A stretch of 64,000 nt of DNA from Odobenus rosmarus divergens (GCF_000321225.1 NW_004451869.1:124001-188000), one strand, 5' to 3'; counted from the first letter of the stretch, positions 11,430 to 22,483 are shown. Made by a program: numbers and translations. Notes: a model not told the origin generated them from the sequence alone.

Positions 11430-11815
11430 AGTTTTATTTTCAAGGGAGACCGTCTGTTTCTCCTGGGGAAAGAATCTTAAAAAGTTATAATAATAAAACC
11501 CACGGAGCTGCGGATTACCATCTATTATTCTTTGTTGAAAGAATGACGTTATGTAAAATGTGGCCCTCCTGGAAAATTCTGGATTTGCCCAGAAGCTTCC
11601 GCCATTAGACAAGCGTACACTGTGGAAAGTAGTTCACGGTGTAGACAACTGTCACCAATGCCCATTCACACAAGCAGATGCTTACAGGCAAACCCGTCAG
11701 CTTTGCCCCTTAATTCGTGGGCCACATGGAAGACAAACAGAAAGAAATGATTTGAAATTTTCATTTAAAATGATTTCTTCATTGGTTTTCCCAGAGGCAG
11801 CATGCAAATACAACT
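11430..11815. other. repeat-free AT-richer island, candidate regulatory element
   Basis: Within GC-rich DNA this 385-bp stretch is AT-richer and free of visible repeats. It carries homeodomain-like and AT-rich words such as TTATAATAATAAAACCC, TATTATTCTTTGTTGAAAG and TTTTCATTTAAAATGATTTC. This fits a conserved non-coding element but the sequence alone cannot show conservation. Confidence 0.25.
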
Positions 11816-12984
11816 GGGTTCAAAAGCCCAGCTCGGGGGTCATCCTGGTGTCGCCTGAAGGGAAACGGGCTGGGCCGTCATTAGGGGCTCTCGCACACGC
11901 TCAGCTGGGCTTCCTTAGTTCAGAGCCCCAGCCTGGGGGCTTCTGTGCTCTCTTGTGACAAGAGGGTGTGCTACCAGATGGAGGCCGGGGGCCTGGAACA
12001 GCCCAAAAGCTTCCGTCAAGTTTTCTTTTTCCTCAGCATAAAGGGGAATGTAGTCTCTGACCGTGAGCCTTATGCCTACAGATGGGGATGTTGGGGAGAA
12101 GACACCAGTGACTCTGGGTGGGGCCTCTCTGGACAAGGAAGGACAGGGCCCTGTCCTCTCTCGGTCACATCAGTTCTGTGGCCACCCTGGGAAGAACTTC
12201 AGGAGCAAGAAGGGTCCCTTAGCCACCCCCTACACACAGACCTGTATCCCAAGGCCCAGACTCCTGAGGCAGACGGACAGACAGACACATGCAGACACAG
12301 ACAACTCCTCTCCTGTTGTATCAACTCCCAACGGACCTCCCCACCTCCGCAGGCAGGACCCCTGACACCTCCTCCCTCACCTGGTCAAGGATCTGGGCAG
12401 CCCCCTTCTGGGGTGGGATGGCCCCCCAAAGATTTCACAAGGTATTTTATGACCCCAATGAGGGTGTTCCCATCCCACCTGGGACACAGTGTTCGTACCT
12501 AAAACCTGAGCCCTTGATTTCTAGAGCTGAGTGGAAAAATACCTCCCAGTCCAGCCCAGAAATCGTCTCTGCCCAGAAAAGAGACTGAAACAGACCAGCC
12601 CAGCACTTGCCAAGTCCCACCCACTGCCCAACCCAACCCAACCCGAGACTAGAGCAGGAGGCCAGCTCAGCCAGAGACATGCAGGACCAGTCTACCCAGT
12701 CCTACCAGGCCAGAGACAACTAAGGTGGACCCCAAGAAGCCCAGAGCTCAGCCTGGCCCTATCAAGCAGCTCAGCCCAGTGGCTAAAGAAGTCTCGGGTA
12801 GAACCTTCCAGGGCTCAGCCCTGTGCTTAGCACAGCCGAAGAAATATTCAACAAAGAGGCAGAGCCAAGACCAGCCTAGGCCACCATAAAACCTAAGCTG
12901 CTTAGCTGCATCTTAGCTACCGCCCAGCCTGGGGCCACCACCTCCTCCCAGGAGCCAAAGCAGCTCAAAGCCACACCAGCACCG

Positions 12985-13006
12985 CCCCCCACCCCCACCC
13001 CCACCC
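12985..13006 (-). other. minus-strand G-quadruplex motif
   Basis: Four C-runs of 6, 5, 5 and 3 separated by single A residues give, on the minus strand, G-runs with one-base T loops. Single-base loops are the arrangement that favours a stable parallel quadruplex. Confidence 0.7.
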
Positions 13007-13599
13007 TGCAGCCCTGGCCAGGTCCCAGCCCTGAGGGCTCCACCCAAACAGCCTAACAAAACAGCCCAGCCCCAGCCAGCTCCCCTCTGCCCAACCCAGC
13101 CCGGCTGACTAGCATCAAGGGGACCTTCCTCAGGGGTACAAGCAGGAGGTGGGCCTTGGTAGGGAGAGCCGGCTGAGCAGACCTTCTCCAAGCTTCCAAC
13201 TGCAGCCCCAGCAGGCTGAGGCCCCTTGGTGCCCCTGATCCCATCCAAGCAGAGAGGGTGGTGCCCCTTCTTCCCCAGGTTTGTGCAAGTTCCCAGGGAG
13301 GAGCTAAGAATGTCGAGAAGACCAAATCTAATACTCTGGACTTCAAGTTTTTCTGAGTGAGAACCGGGCTTCCAGTGGCTTCTCTGGGTGGGGAGCAGTG
13401 GAGGATCAGATGGGGAAGGGGTCCTGCACCTCAGAAACACAGTAAGGATCCTGCTGCGGAACCCTTGAATCATCCCTGCTCTAAGTAGAGCTGTGAGACC
13501 CCAAAGTCCAGCCTGACCCAAGGTGATTGAAAGCCCAGCCAAGCGGCCTCAAGAAACACCATAGGTGCTAATATTTCGCCTCCCTCCTCCTGAGTCTGG

Positions 13600-13760
13600 G
13601 TGGTGGATGGTCAACAGGACTGCCTCTGGAATCAGATTATCTGAATTTGAGTCCTGACCCATCTACCTCCACGTGTTGACCTTGGACCACTGTCCCCACC
13701 TCTCTGTGCTCCCACTTCCCTCAGTTGTAAGATGGAAATAGATAAGATGCAATTCAGTCT
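13600..13760 (+). mobile_element. MIR fragment
   Basis: GACTGCCTCTGGAATCAGATT, GAATTTGAGTCCTGACCC, CCTCTCTGTGCTCCCACTTCC and CAGTTGTAAGATGGAAATAG follow MIR core order on the plus strand. Confidence 0.6.
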
Positions 13761-14129
13761 TTAGTTATCTGCCCGTGCCACCCAGCCAACAACCCTGCAG
13801 GACACACCTGTGCGGGGGCAGGGTCCCCTCCTCTGCAGGGCCAGGAGCTGACCGTTCTGGTGGACCTCGGAAAAATCCAGTGGGCAGGATATAGCTGGGG
13901 CCAGACGACCCCGATGTGAACAGAGCCATGCGATACAGGGGCCCTGGTTAGCTGTTACTACTAAACTCAGGAGTTTAGAGGATTAACCATGAGACCCCTC
14001 CGCCTGAACGCAATACTTGGGATGATGTTCCGATTAGAAAGAAATGTGACTTGGGACTCGACACCATTTTGGAACAAATGGAATCCTCCAGAGCTCCTTG
14101 GAAGATACCAGGGAAGGAAAGGAAGTGCC
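13761..14129. other. unassigned DNA
   Basis: I see no gene or clear repeat here. Confidence 0.4.
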
Positions 14130-14473
14130 TGGAAAATCATTTTTTCCACTTTTGTTGGGATAGAACTGACAGACAGCACTGTGTGGGTGTGAGGTGCACC
14201 AAATCATGGCTTGACTTATAGATGAGAAAGAATGACCACGGGAAGATTAGTTAGCATCCACCATCTCGTATCGATCAAAAATATCTTTTTTCTTGTGATG
14301 AAAGCTCTTAGGATCTACTCTCTTAGCAACTTCCAGATGAACCATACAGCAGGGCTAACTGTAATCGCCATGCTGGCCATAACATCGCTGGACTTATTTC
14401 TCCTATAACTGGAAGTTTGTACCATTTGAACCCCATTCATCCTATTTCTGATTCCCTCCTCTGGGGAGACATT
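14130..14473 (-). mobile_element. L1 3' UTR fragment
   Basis: GGATCTACTCTCTTAGCAAC, CATACAGCAGGGCTAACTG and ATAACTGGAAGTTTGTACCA are the reverse complement of the L1 3' UTR segment that in sense reads TTGCTAAGAGAGTAGATC. The right side is cut by the SINE at 14492, whose left duplication starts at 14474. Confidence 0.7.
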
Positions 14474-14491
14474 AAATACTCTAAAAGGTTA

Positions 14492-14676
14492 GGGGCGCCT
14501 GGGTGGCTCAGTTGGTTAAGCTTCTGCCTTTGGCTCAGGTCATGATCCCAGGGTTCTGGGATCGAGCCCCATGTCAGGCTCCCTGTTCAGCAGGGAGTCT
14601 GCTTCTCCCTCTCTCTCTGCCCATACTCCCTGCTCATGTTCTCTCTCTCTCTCTCAAATAAAATCTTTTTTAAAGA
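14492..14676 (+). mobile_element. Can-SINE with 18-bp target duplication
   Basis: The GGGGCGCCTGGGTGGCTCAG head, GGTCATGATCCCAGGG region, CT tract and AAATAAAATC tail are all present. The duplication AAATACTCTAAAAGGTTA flanks it at 14474-14491 and 14677-14694 with one mismatch, proving retrotransposition. Confidence 0.96.
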
Positions 14677-14769
14677 AAATACTCCAAAAGGTTAAACTTT
14701 TTCCCAAAGAAGGAAAGAGGAAAAAAAACTCCAATTCTTGTCTGAAATGCTTTTTTGTATTGAGTGCTT

Positions 14770-14850
14770 ACAAGTCATGCCATAAATATTTGTTGAGTAT
14801 CTACTATGCGCTAAGAGTTGTGCTAGAACGATTACAAAAAATTATGTTAG
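14770..14850 (-). mobile_element. MIR/L2-type 3' fragment
   Basis: CATAAATATTTGTTGAGTAT, TACTATGCGCTAAGAGTTG and TGCTAG have the word order of a reversed MIR or L2 3' end. Confidence 0.45.
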
Positions 14851-14854
14851 TGAT

Positions 14855-15087
14855 GGGGCACCTGGATGGCTCAGTCAGTTAACTGTCCGACTCTTGATTT
14901 GGCTCAGGTCATGATCTCAGGGTCCTGGGATTGAGCCCTGTGTGGGGCCATGCTCAGCGGGGAGTCGGCTTGAGGATTCTCTCTCCTTCTCTCTCTGCCC
15001 CTCCCCCCACTCACGTTCATGAGCACATGTGCGCGCTCTCTCTCTCTCTCTCTCTAAAATAAATAAATAAATAATCTTTAAAAAAAG
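14855..15087 (+). mobile_element. Can-SINE with target duplication
   Basis: The head is GGGGCACCTGGATGGCTCAG, the middle GGTCATGATCTCAGGG, followed by a long CT tract and (AAAT)n ATCTTT tail. ATGTTAGTGAT occurs on both sides (14844-14854 and 15088-15098). The TCCGACTCTTGATTT body marks a different, older-looking subfamily from most neighbours. Confidence 0.94.
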
Positions 15088-15098
15088 ATGTTAGTGAT

Positions 15099-15374
15099 AA
15101 AACATCCTATTATTCATTTTTGAGGTTTTCTCTTAGGTATTTTTGATATACAGCATAAATATGTACATGATGTTTTTCCAAATTGCTAAGCAGTTCTTTA
15201 GTATTATAAATTAAGTAATCTTTTTCACATTATGTGTGATACCTGCTTTTAGCATATTGTATCTTCCATTAAATAATTGGCTCCAAACTGAGTTTATCTG
15301 TTGGGTCTAATATGTTTAATAGCTTCCAATGCCCCTCTTTACTTAAAATGTTATTTTATAAGCTAGCCTTTTTG
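15099..15374. other. AT-rich unassigned DNA
   Basis: It could be degraded LINE sequence, but no diagnostic words are clear enough to say so. Confidence 0.35.
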
Positions 15375-15840
15375 TGCACTGTATCAGTCAGCTTTTGCTA
15401 GATGGTGCCACTGTGACAAGCAGGTCCCACACCTCGGTGACTCACAACTGCAAAGGTCAGCTGTGGCAGCTACTGTGGTATTGCTCTCTGAGGCTTCTCC
15501 GTCCGAGGCCCAGACTGAAACAGCGGTCCCCATTAAGAACATGCTTGCTGCGCTCACAGCGGCGGGCAAAGAGCAAGAGGGCCATTAGGAAGTCACAGTG
15601 CCCCATAAGGTGTTTACCTGGTTGTGGTGCACAGATCATCTGTTCACATGCCAGTGGCCAAAGCAAGTCATGTGACCAGGCCCAATGTCGATGGATATGG
15701 GATGCATCTTCCTCCCACAACAAGGCCAGCCCTCATATGGTAAAGGGCAAGATGTATGATTTCCTTACAAAAAGGGGGAAGGAGTTGCTGGGAATGGAGA
15801 TATAATCTTACCGCGTTCCTCTGGGTGACTCATAAAAATC
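15375..15840. mobile_element. LTR-like or MER-type ancient repeat
   Basis: GTATCAGTCAGCTTTTGCTAG, GGTGACTCACAACTGCAAAG, CCAAAGCAAGTCATGTGACC and CAATGTCGATGGATATGGG follow the order of a dispersed ancient mammalian repeat of MaLR/MER type. The exact family is uncertain. Confidence 0.4.
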
Positions 15841-15998
15841 CACCTAAAATTATTTTGAGGCTTTTCATTTACATGAGATTCAATGTATACAATGACTTGG
15901 AAATACTACACCTCTTACAATCTTCAACCTCCCAGCCAGAAGCATGCATGACAAGCAGGATATCATAATATCATAAATATCCTGCCTCTCTCACACTC

Positions 15999-16000
15999 TG

Positions 16001-16046
<46 letters not shown>
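15999..16046 (+). repeat. (TG)n microsatellite
   Basis: About 24 TG units with one TT interruption near 16015-16016. Confidence 0.95.
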
Positions 16047-16047
<1 letters not shown>

Positions 16048-16494
16048 ACCATAAAGAGGAGCATGTTTCCCATTTGGATTAAAGAGCTAAGTATAAAGAC
16101 ATCATATCATAGAACTAAAAAAAAATTTATATCGAATAATTATCACTTCTCTGATGACATGACTCCTTTCCAAGCCTGGGAGCAAGAGAAGAGATCACAA
16201 ACGCGAAGACCATCAGCTAAAAACACATGAAAGATCTGAAAGGAGTACAATTAAAATGAGAAGGGGAAAACTGCTGGAGTGTGTAACTGTGGCAGAGATT
16301 ATCAGCAAAGCATTGATTTCAAAGTCTTAGAAGAGGCTACGATGTGTCTGGTGGTGGGGAGCCCACCCGGATGAGCAGGTTCCTCAAAAGGAGAAACTCA
16401 GTTCACGCAAAAGGGAATGCCAATTTTTAAAGGGTTCAACCTCGTGGCGACCCAAGAAATGCAAGTTAAAACCACAATAAAGAATCACGAATAT
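16048..16494 (+). mobile_element. degraded L1 ORF2 3' remnant
   Basis: The last 50 bases (CCCAAGAAATGCAAGTTAAA then ACCACAATAAAGAATCACGA) match the L1 ORF2 end, which in intact copies continues into the ATGAGATACCA region. Upstream words are consistent with diverged L1 but less diagnostic. The SINE at 16495 interrupts it. Confidence 0.5.
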
Positions 16495-16629
16495 GGGGCA
16501 CCTGGGTGGCTCAGTCGTTAAGCATCTGCCTTCGGCTCAGGTCATGATCCCAGGATTCTGGGATCGAGCCCCACATTGGGCTCCCTACTCAGCAGGAAGC
16601 CTGCTTCTCCCTCTGTCCTTCTCCCTGCT

Positions 16630-16664
<35 letters not shown>

Positions 16665-16690
16665 AAATAAATAAATAAAAATCTTGAGAG
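16495..16690 (+). mobile_element. Can-SINE
   Basis: GGGGCACCTGGGTGGCTCAG head, GTCATGATCCCAGGATTCTG, a long CT tract, (AAAT)n and ATCTTGAGAG tail. Target duplication not clear. Confidence 0.94.
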
Positions 16691-17232
16691 AAAGAAAAGA
16701 AAACTATGCACATGAACAAGAACAGGGAAGGAATCAGGAAAGGGGGTAGGAAGAGAGAATGGCTTCAGTGATAGGGTGATTGGTTGCAGGCAGGTTTCCT
16801 TCTATTTCTCTTTACCTAGTTATTGCTATGATTGGTTTGGGCCATAAATAAAAGTGGGGGGTGGGGGCCATGGCTATGAATGTATGCAACACCTCCTCCC
16901 GTTTTCTGAGATAACCACATGCTTCATGACCTCTCCTGTAAATGGGGTGGATTGTAGAGACGTCCCCCAGCTACCCCACGCTCTGTCCCTGGGGGAACAC
17001 TTACTGGATCCTAGTGTATTCCATTTCATTCAATCTGAAAACTTTTACTGAGCAACTACATTATACCAATTATGGCAACTAAGAAAGAAAGGGGCTAACG
17101 GAGCACATACCTTGGTGGGGGCCAAATCCAGGTCCTCGGGAGCAGAGAGGGATCCACAGGGTAAAGCGAGGAGCTGGGGCCTTCCCAGAAGACACAGAAT
17201 GGCCAGTGTGAGATCATGTGTGTGAGCACTCT
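16691..17232. other. unassigned DNA
   Basis: No gene is visible. A G-run cluster (GGGGGGTGGGGGCC) lies at about 16855-16869. Confidence 0.4.
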
Positions 17233-17310
17233 GCCACAGGTGTCAGAGCCCAGCACGGGGCTTGGCACATAGTAGGCGCTCAATAAATATGTGTAGCATT
17301 GAATTTAACT
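17233..17310 (+). mobile_element. MIR 3' end
   Basis: GGGCTTGGCACATAGTAGGC followed by GCTCAATAAATATGTG is the MIR 3' terminal signature on the plus strand. Confidence 0.6.
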
Positions 17311-18052
17311 GAACTGTATTGAATGTGGGAAACTTATTTCCAATCAACCCTCTCCTACTCCAGCCTAGAATCAAGGAAGAGTGCTGGTCCTCCTGGGAAG
17401 CCCCACGCCTTGCTCCCAGCGGCCCCCTCCACCATGGCCTCACCCAAACCTCGGATCCTAGGAAGTGTGCTAGAAAGAGGCCCTGCCTGTGCCCTAAAGA
17501 CCTCCAAGTCTTTGATACTTGATAGATGAAAACCCCAGACCTGGGGAATACTGACAAAGACACTTCCCGATTTGTAAAGTCACTTGTAAAACAAAACAAA
17601 ACAATACAAGAAACAATCACACTCAGGTTTAGATTTAATGACCCACTTCTATTGAAAAGAACAAAACTACCAGGGAAGAATATAAAATTCTGGGAGAAAA
17701 TGGCAAGCATGTCTGCCTTGTCCCCTTTGTCGCTCATCCTCTGCAGGAGCTGGAGGTGCATTGTTCCCTCCTCCTCTGAAGGGCCCGTCATGATCAGTGA
17801 TTGCTTATTCCTGTTAATGGTTTCCAGTATGCCCCAGACAGCCACTGAACAATCCATGTGGCCAATCAGTGGACATCTTCCAGCCCTCTGTGACAAAGCC
17901 ACCTCCCGACCACACTGTAAGGGCACGTTTGCCTGGGGATGGTCACCTGTCTTTAAAAAGCAAAATTCCTCTTATGCAAGCTAGGCTTGCAATATGTTTT
18001 TCTCTCCCTGCCCTTGTTATTCGCTTTTATGCTAAAATAACATTTTATGGCT
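17311..18052. other. single-copy DNA, no gene recognised
   Basis: A long minus-strand open frame (17243-17926, 227 codons) and overlapping plus-strand frames are present. I see no domain, signal peptide or repeat match, and the minus frame begins in the MIR. I judge it fortuitous. Confidence 0.45.
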
Positions 18053-18067
18053 AAAGAATTCCAAACA

Positions 18068-18260
18068 GGGGCATCTGGGTGACTCAGTCAGTTAAGCGTC
18101 TGCCTTCAACTCAGGTCATGATCCCAGGATCCTGGGATCAAGCCTTGCCTCGGGCTCCCTGCTTGGCGGGGAGTCTGCTTCTCCCTCTGCCCCTTCCCCT
18201 GCTCATAGTCTCGCTTGCTCACTCACTTTCTCTCTCAAATAAATACAATCTTAAAAAAAA
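18068..18260 (+). mobile_element. Can-SINE with target duplication
   Basis: Head GGGGCATCTGGGTGACTCAG, body GTCATGATCCCAGGATCCTG. AAAGAATTCCAAA lies on both sides at 18053-18065 and 18261-18273. Confidence 0.95.
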
Positions 18261-18273
18261 AAAGAATTCCAAA

Positions 18274-18788
18274 TATACTTCCAGCCACAGCACAACACAG
18301 GGCAAAGTAAGCAAGGAACCCACTGGGAAGATGGACCACCAGGGTCCCTCTCCAACCTGGTGGCAGGTACACCTTAATCCTGAATTGTCAGTGCTTTTTT
18401 TTTGCCAGAGCTGTGTTCCTGCCTTTACTACTCAAAAGTACATATCCCGTGCTCATATCCAGAGCCGGCCCTTGGGCATCATGGATAAAGTGACTCCATT
18501 TTCCATGACGTGTGTATTGTACTTATAATGTTGCCTGACCTGATTCATTCAGGTATGCATTTTCCAAAGCATTAGAATTTCTGGGATATTTTGATGGTGT
18601 GCAGAACAGAGGGAGAGAAACCCCTTCTTTGCTCTCTCCTGCCTTTTGAACTCATTTGGCAGGATGGAAATTCATTTCCCCCTAAGAACAAAGCTGGGGG
18701 GGTCTGAGAGATCCAGGAAAGGGGAGCAAGGAAAGTTGGTCCCTTGGGGCAGGTTCCACTGGTGACTTCAATTAAAGGGCTTGTTATA
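18274..18788. other. unassigned DNA
   Basis: Nothing recognised beyond short open frames. Confidence 0.4.
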
Positions 18789-18930
18789 GCTAGCTACTGC
18801 TGTGTAACAAACCATCCCAATTTAGTGGCTTCAATTTTTTTTTTCCTAATGAACCCACAGTTTGAGCAGGGCTTGACCAAGGGAGCTCATTTCTGCTTCA
18901 CTCGGTGTCTGTTGGGGCAACTCAAGCCAT
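18789..18930 (-). mobile_element. MER/MLT1-like repeat fragment
   Basis: CTACTGCTGTGTAACAAACC followed by ATCCCAATTTAGTGGCTTCA is the classic entry of an ancient LTR-like repeat in reverse complement. Confidence 0.45.
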
Positions 18931-19689
18931 TTTCCTGCCCTTCTTGGGTTCTGGGAGATAGTTCCAGAATTTTAGAATAAGCTCCAGTTTTCCGGGATAA
19001 GGAGGGCTTTGCCACTGCCCAACTCCAGGGGAGGCCCCTTACATGGTGTTTCAATGTAAGTGTCATCTGGTGGAGGAGAGGCTACCCCCATGGAAAGCAA
19101 AGCGAATAGTGCCCCCTGGAGTTGTGCAATGGGGAAGTTCATAAGAGACTGGAGATGATCAGATGTAACATTTGACCTAATCACCCCCACTTGACAAATA
19201 GTGGAAGCCGGTGCTGTCAGAGGAGACCAAATGGGACTCTCGTCCCCCCATTTCCCACCCCTGCCATCTCTGGCAAGTCGCTAACCCCTCTGGGACTCAG
19301 TCTCCCACCTTGCAAAAGAGGGACTTCACAGGATGGCCCAAATGTCCCTTCCAGCCCTGACACTTGCAATCCTGGTGGTCATTTTGAGAGCGAGTACTGG
19401 TAACAACACTATGCACCCTCATCTCAGAAAGACTCCATTTTGATTTTGTATTGGGAGACATGTTGCTTTCTTGTGGAAGGTGATGATTTACAGGGAAATC
19501 ACTTCCGGGGCGGGATGTGGAGACCCCTCGCTGCCCCATTTTTCGCCTCTCCCCTGGACTCACCTGGCCTGGGGACAACGGAATAAAATGGGGAAGTCTT
19601 AGTTTTCAATGCCCACTTAAAGTCAGCTTTAGGGTTAGGGCCAAGGTTGAGGTTTGTCTTAGGGTTATGTTCAGGCTCAGTGAGCTTGC
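18931..19689. other. single-copy DNA, no gene recognised
   Basis: A short TTAGGG-like patch occurs at 19627-19672, and a weak MIR-like stretch (GTCGCTAACCCCTCTGGGAC) at 19276-19300. Confidence 0.4.
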
Positions 19690-20450
19690 CTTTACTTCTA
19701 CCTATCTAACTTTTTCCCCCATCACCTTCGCACATCATCACTTTCTCTGCTCAGTCTTCAAACACTGGTGTTCCAGAGCCTCTGTCCATCCTCATCACTT
19801 CCTTTGAGACCCTAGCCTGCGTGATGCCTTTGCACAATGAGAAATAGCTACTATCATTCATCTTACCGCCCCTCCTTCATCTTCCAGAGAACTGTCCTAG
19901 CATACAGATCTTGCTGTTTAGATTTGTTTATTTACAACTGAATACAAAGATCTTAAGTTACTGTCCAACCATTTCTGACAAATGCACATTCCCAGGTAAC
20001 CAGGAATATTCCATCACCATAGAAAGTTGCCTGTGTGTGTTTACCCCAGGAACAACCACTGATCTGGTTCCTGTCGCTATCAGTTGGTTTTTCTGTTGTA
20101 GAACTTAATATAAACGAAATCAGGGGCACCTGGGTGTTTCATTCGGTTAGGCATCTGACTCTTGATTTCGGCTGAGATGATCTCAGGGTCCTGAGACCAA
20201 GCCCCATGTCAGTTCCATGCTGAGTGAGGAGCCTGCTTAAGGTTCTCTCTCCCCCTCTCCCTCTGCCCCTCCCACCTCCCCTCTAAAAATAAGAAAACAA
20301 GTAAATGAAATCATACACGATATACTCTTTTGTGTAAGGTTTCGTTCAATCAGCATGCTGTTTTTCAGATTTGTTCCCATTGCCGTGTTATACCGACTTC
20401 CTTAGCTCCAGACCTTTCTTCTGATGATTTTTAGTTTTAGCACATCATCA
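19690..20450 (-). mobile_element. L1 3' UTR fragment interrupted by a SINE
   Basis: GGAACAACCACTGATCTGGT, TAGAACTTAATATAAACGAAAT and, beyond the SINE, CATACACGATATACTCTTTTG and TTTCGTTCAATCAGCATG match the reverse complement of an L1M 3' region. The left limit is approximate. Confidence 0.6.
20123..20302 (+). mobile_element. older Can-SINE inside L1, with duplication
   Basis: Head GGGGCACCTGGGTGTTTCAT, body CATCTGACTCTTGATTTCGG and GATGATCTCAGGGTCCTGAG. AAACGAAATCA at 20112-20122 and AAATGAAATCA at 20303-20313 flank it. The L1 sequence resumes in register after it. Confidence 0.93.
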
Positions 20451-20589
20451 CCATCTGCCTATCACATTCAAGGTGCAGATCTAGTGTCAGGTGGGGCACG
20501 CTACCTCTCTGGAAGCGGGGAGCCGGCCAGAGGTGGCTTGGCGTGATGGAGATGCTGACAGATAGGGAAGTAGAAAAAACAAGCTTCAC

Positions 20590-20710
20590 ACCTAGCTTGG
20601 GTCACTTGGCTTTGCAACTTTAGGCCAATCACTTAACCTCAAAGAGCAAATGAGACTCTGGAACATAATAGGTACCTGGTAAAAGTTAGATGAATGTCAC
20701 CACAAGGGCG
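20590..20710 (+). mobile_element. MIR fragment
   Basis: CTTTGCAACTTTAGGCCAATC, ACTTAACCTCAAAGAGC and ACATAATAGGTACCTGG follow MIR order, with part of the core missing. Confidence 0.45.
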
Positions 20711-21065
20711 TTGTAAGCTGGAAGGTGCTTATTGAAGCCTCTGCCTATGGTCCACAGGGACACAGACAGACTGCACCATCACTCCTCAGGAGACGTGCAC
20801 ACAATGATCACAAACTGACCTCCCCTTGTCAGCACGGTCGGCCCAAGAGTGTTTCCCAAACGCAGCCCCAGAGCAGACCTGCCTGCTCAGAATCTGTAAG
20901 CTCGGGCCCTGTGGCCAACTGTTTCTGAGTTTCCCAAGTGGTTCTGTCCATCTTGGGCCAGCATTTCAAGGCTACCACTCCTTTGGGGACGATGGATTTG
21001 GGGGTAGTGACTAGAAGGAGAGTCATTCCCCAGAGAAGGGATGCCCCTGGGTCTGCTCTTTTATT
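20711..21065. other. unassigned DNA
   Basis: No gene or clear repeat. Confidence 0.4.
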
Positions 21066-21078
21066 AAAAGGTGTCTTA

Positions 21079-21265
21079 GGGGCACCTCAGTCAGTTAAGC
21101 ATCTGCCTTCAGCTCAGGTCATGATCCCGGGGTCCTGGGATCAAGTCCCACGTGGGGCTCCCTGCTCAGTGGGGAGCCTGGTTCTCCCTCTCACTCTGCC
21201 CCTCCCCACGCTTATGCTCTCTCACTCTGTCTATTTCAAATAAATAAATAAAATCTTAAAAAAAG
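21079..21265 (+). mobile_element. Can-SINE with 8-bp head deletion
   Basis: It reads GGGGCACCTCAGTCAGTTAAG where the family has CACCTGGGTGGCTCAG, so 8 bases overlapping the pol III A-box region are gone. AAAAGGTGTCTTA (21066-21078) and AAAAAGTTGTCTTA (21266-21279) flank it. Confidence 0.94.
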
Positions 21266-21279
21266 AAAAAGTTGTCTTA

Positions 21280-22480
21280 CTCACCTTCCACAAGTGGGCT
21301 GACCCCTGGAGGCCAGATGGTGGACACCACCCCGCAGCGAGGTATGGGTGGAGAAGGTGCCCACCATGACCATGAGCAGAACTACTGGTACAGAGAAGTC
21401 AGTGCTCACCAAGCAGGCCACCAGTGTCCCCATGTTTCCCAGCCTCGCTTACAAATAGGCTGGAACCATGTAAAGGGTTTTGGTCAATGGACTGTGAACA
21501 AAAGTGACATGTGTCGCGGCCAGGTCAGGGCAGCTAAAGCCAGCATGCCTCGTGCATCCCTCCCTTCTTCCACCTACAGCTCCGAGGTGACACGTCCTCA
21601 ATGATGTCTCCCACCGCCTGGCCCCCTGGGAGGGGGAGAGACTGTAGGAGCAGAGGTACCTGTCACTCTCACTGGAGATGTAATGTGAGCTAGAAGGAAA
21701 TGTCCGTTGTCCAAGGCTCTTGCGTAGCAGCAATCAGCGATAGTTATCCTGACCTACACAACTACGTATCAAGTGCTTTTCTACTTGCAAATATCTCCCA
21801 GCAGCCTCCACAAACCCCAGCAGGAATATTCAAGTAAATGACCAGTGTCTCCTACAAGCTTCGAACAGCTCCAAAGAAGTCCCTCTGAACGCTCAACATC
21901 AGCAATTTCTGAGACACCTCCCTGCCTAGGGACCCTCCAGATGTCAGCTGTTGCCCAAAGCCAAGCGGCTGGCCACCCGTTCAATCGCTGAGATTGCACC
22001 TAATAAACGTTTTATGGACCTGTTCAATTGCAAAGCGATGCACGCAATTAACTTCCATCGCGGTTTTATTGTGGAAAGATGTTGCAAGCTCCACCGTGAA
22101 AGCAGGACCATGCGTCAGTCCAGGAAACGTGGCTGCCAAAGCCCAGTGGGGTCCACCGTCAGAGCAGGTGCCGAGCTCAGTTCAGCTGCTCGTGGGTCAT
22201 GGGGCTGCTCCTGATCTTGCCCATGGTCAGCTGGTACTGAGCCGGAGGCTTCATTCTCCCAGCAAAGGTCCTGGAAAATGCTGGACTGGAACCAGCCTCC
22301 CTCCCATCTCTCGCATAGTATGGGGTGATGTTGAATTCACCCCCAGAGGGGTGCATGGGTCATAAAAATCTGGAATGTTCAGCCTTGCTGGCCTAATCCT
22401 GTGCGCACGACAGACCCACTTCCTAGAGTGCTGTGGGATTTCATATCAGACATCTGTGGGGTAGCATCTATTAATGAATG

Positions 22481-22483
<3 letters not shown>
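21280..22483. other. single-copy DNA, no gene recognised
   Basis: No exon structure is seen. The stretch 21940-22110 is described separately. Confidence 0.45.
21940..22110. other. repeat-free island, candidate regulatory element
   Basis: The stretch has dense homeobox-like words: CCTAATAAACGTTTTATGG, CACGCAATTAACTTCC and GGTTTTATTGTGG. It also has CpG sites uncommon in the surrounding DNA and no visible repeat. It resembles a conserved non-coding element, but that is inference. Confidence 0.25.

Larger units (their letters stand above)
10536..13599. other. single-copy DNA, no gene recognised
   Basis: 10536-11430 is ordinary mixed sequence. 11430-11815 is a less GC-rich island listed separately. 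12500-13100 is rich in CAGCCC and CCAGC words, without a fixed repeat period. A C-run cluster occurs at 12985-13006. A minus-strand open frame of 209 codons (12913-13542) includes a poly-Gly run that comes from the C-runs and shows no domain. Confidence 0.45.

Noticed and set aside
12913..13542. 209-codon minus-strand open frame with poly-Gly
   Set aside because: The Gly run comes from C-runs; low-complexity GC-rich DNA without domain support.
17243..17926. 227-codon minus-strand open frame
   Set aside because: No domain or signal peptide I recognise, it starts inside a MIR fragment, and no splice or codon evidence supports it.
19627..19672. Possible interstitial telomeric repeat
   Set aside because: Only two adjacent TTAGGG-like units plus scattered GGTT words; too short and degenerate to claim a telomeric origin.
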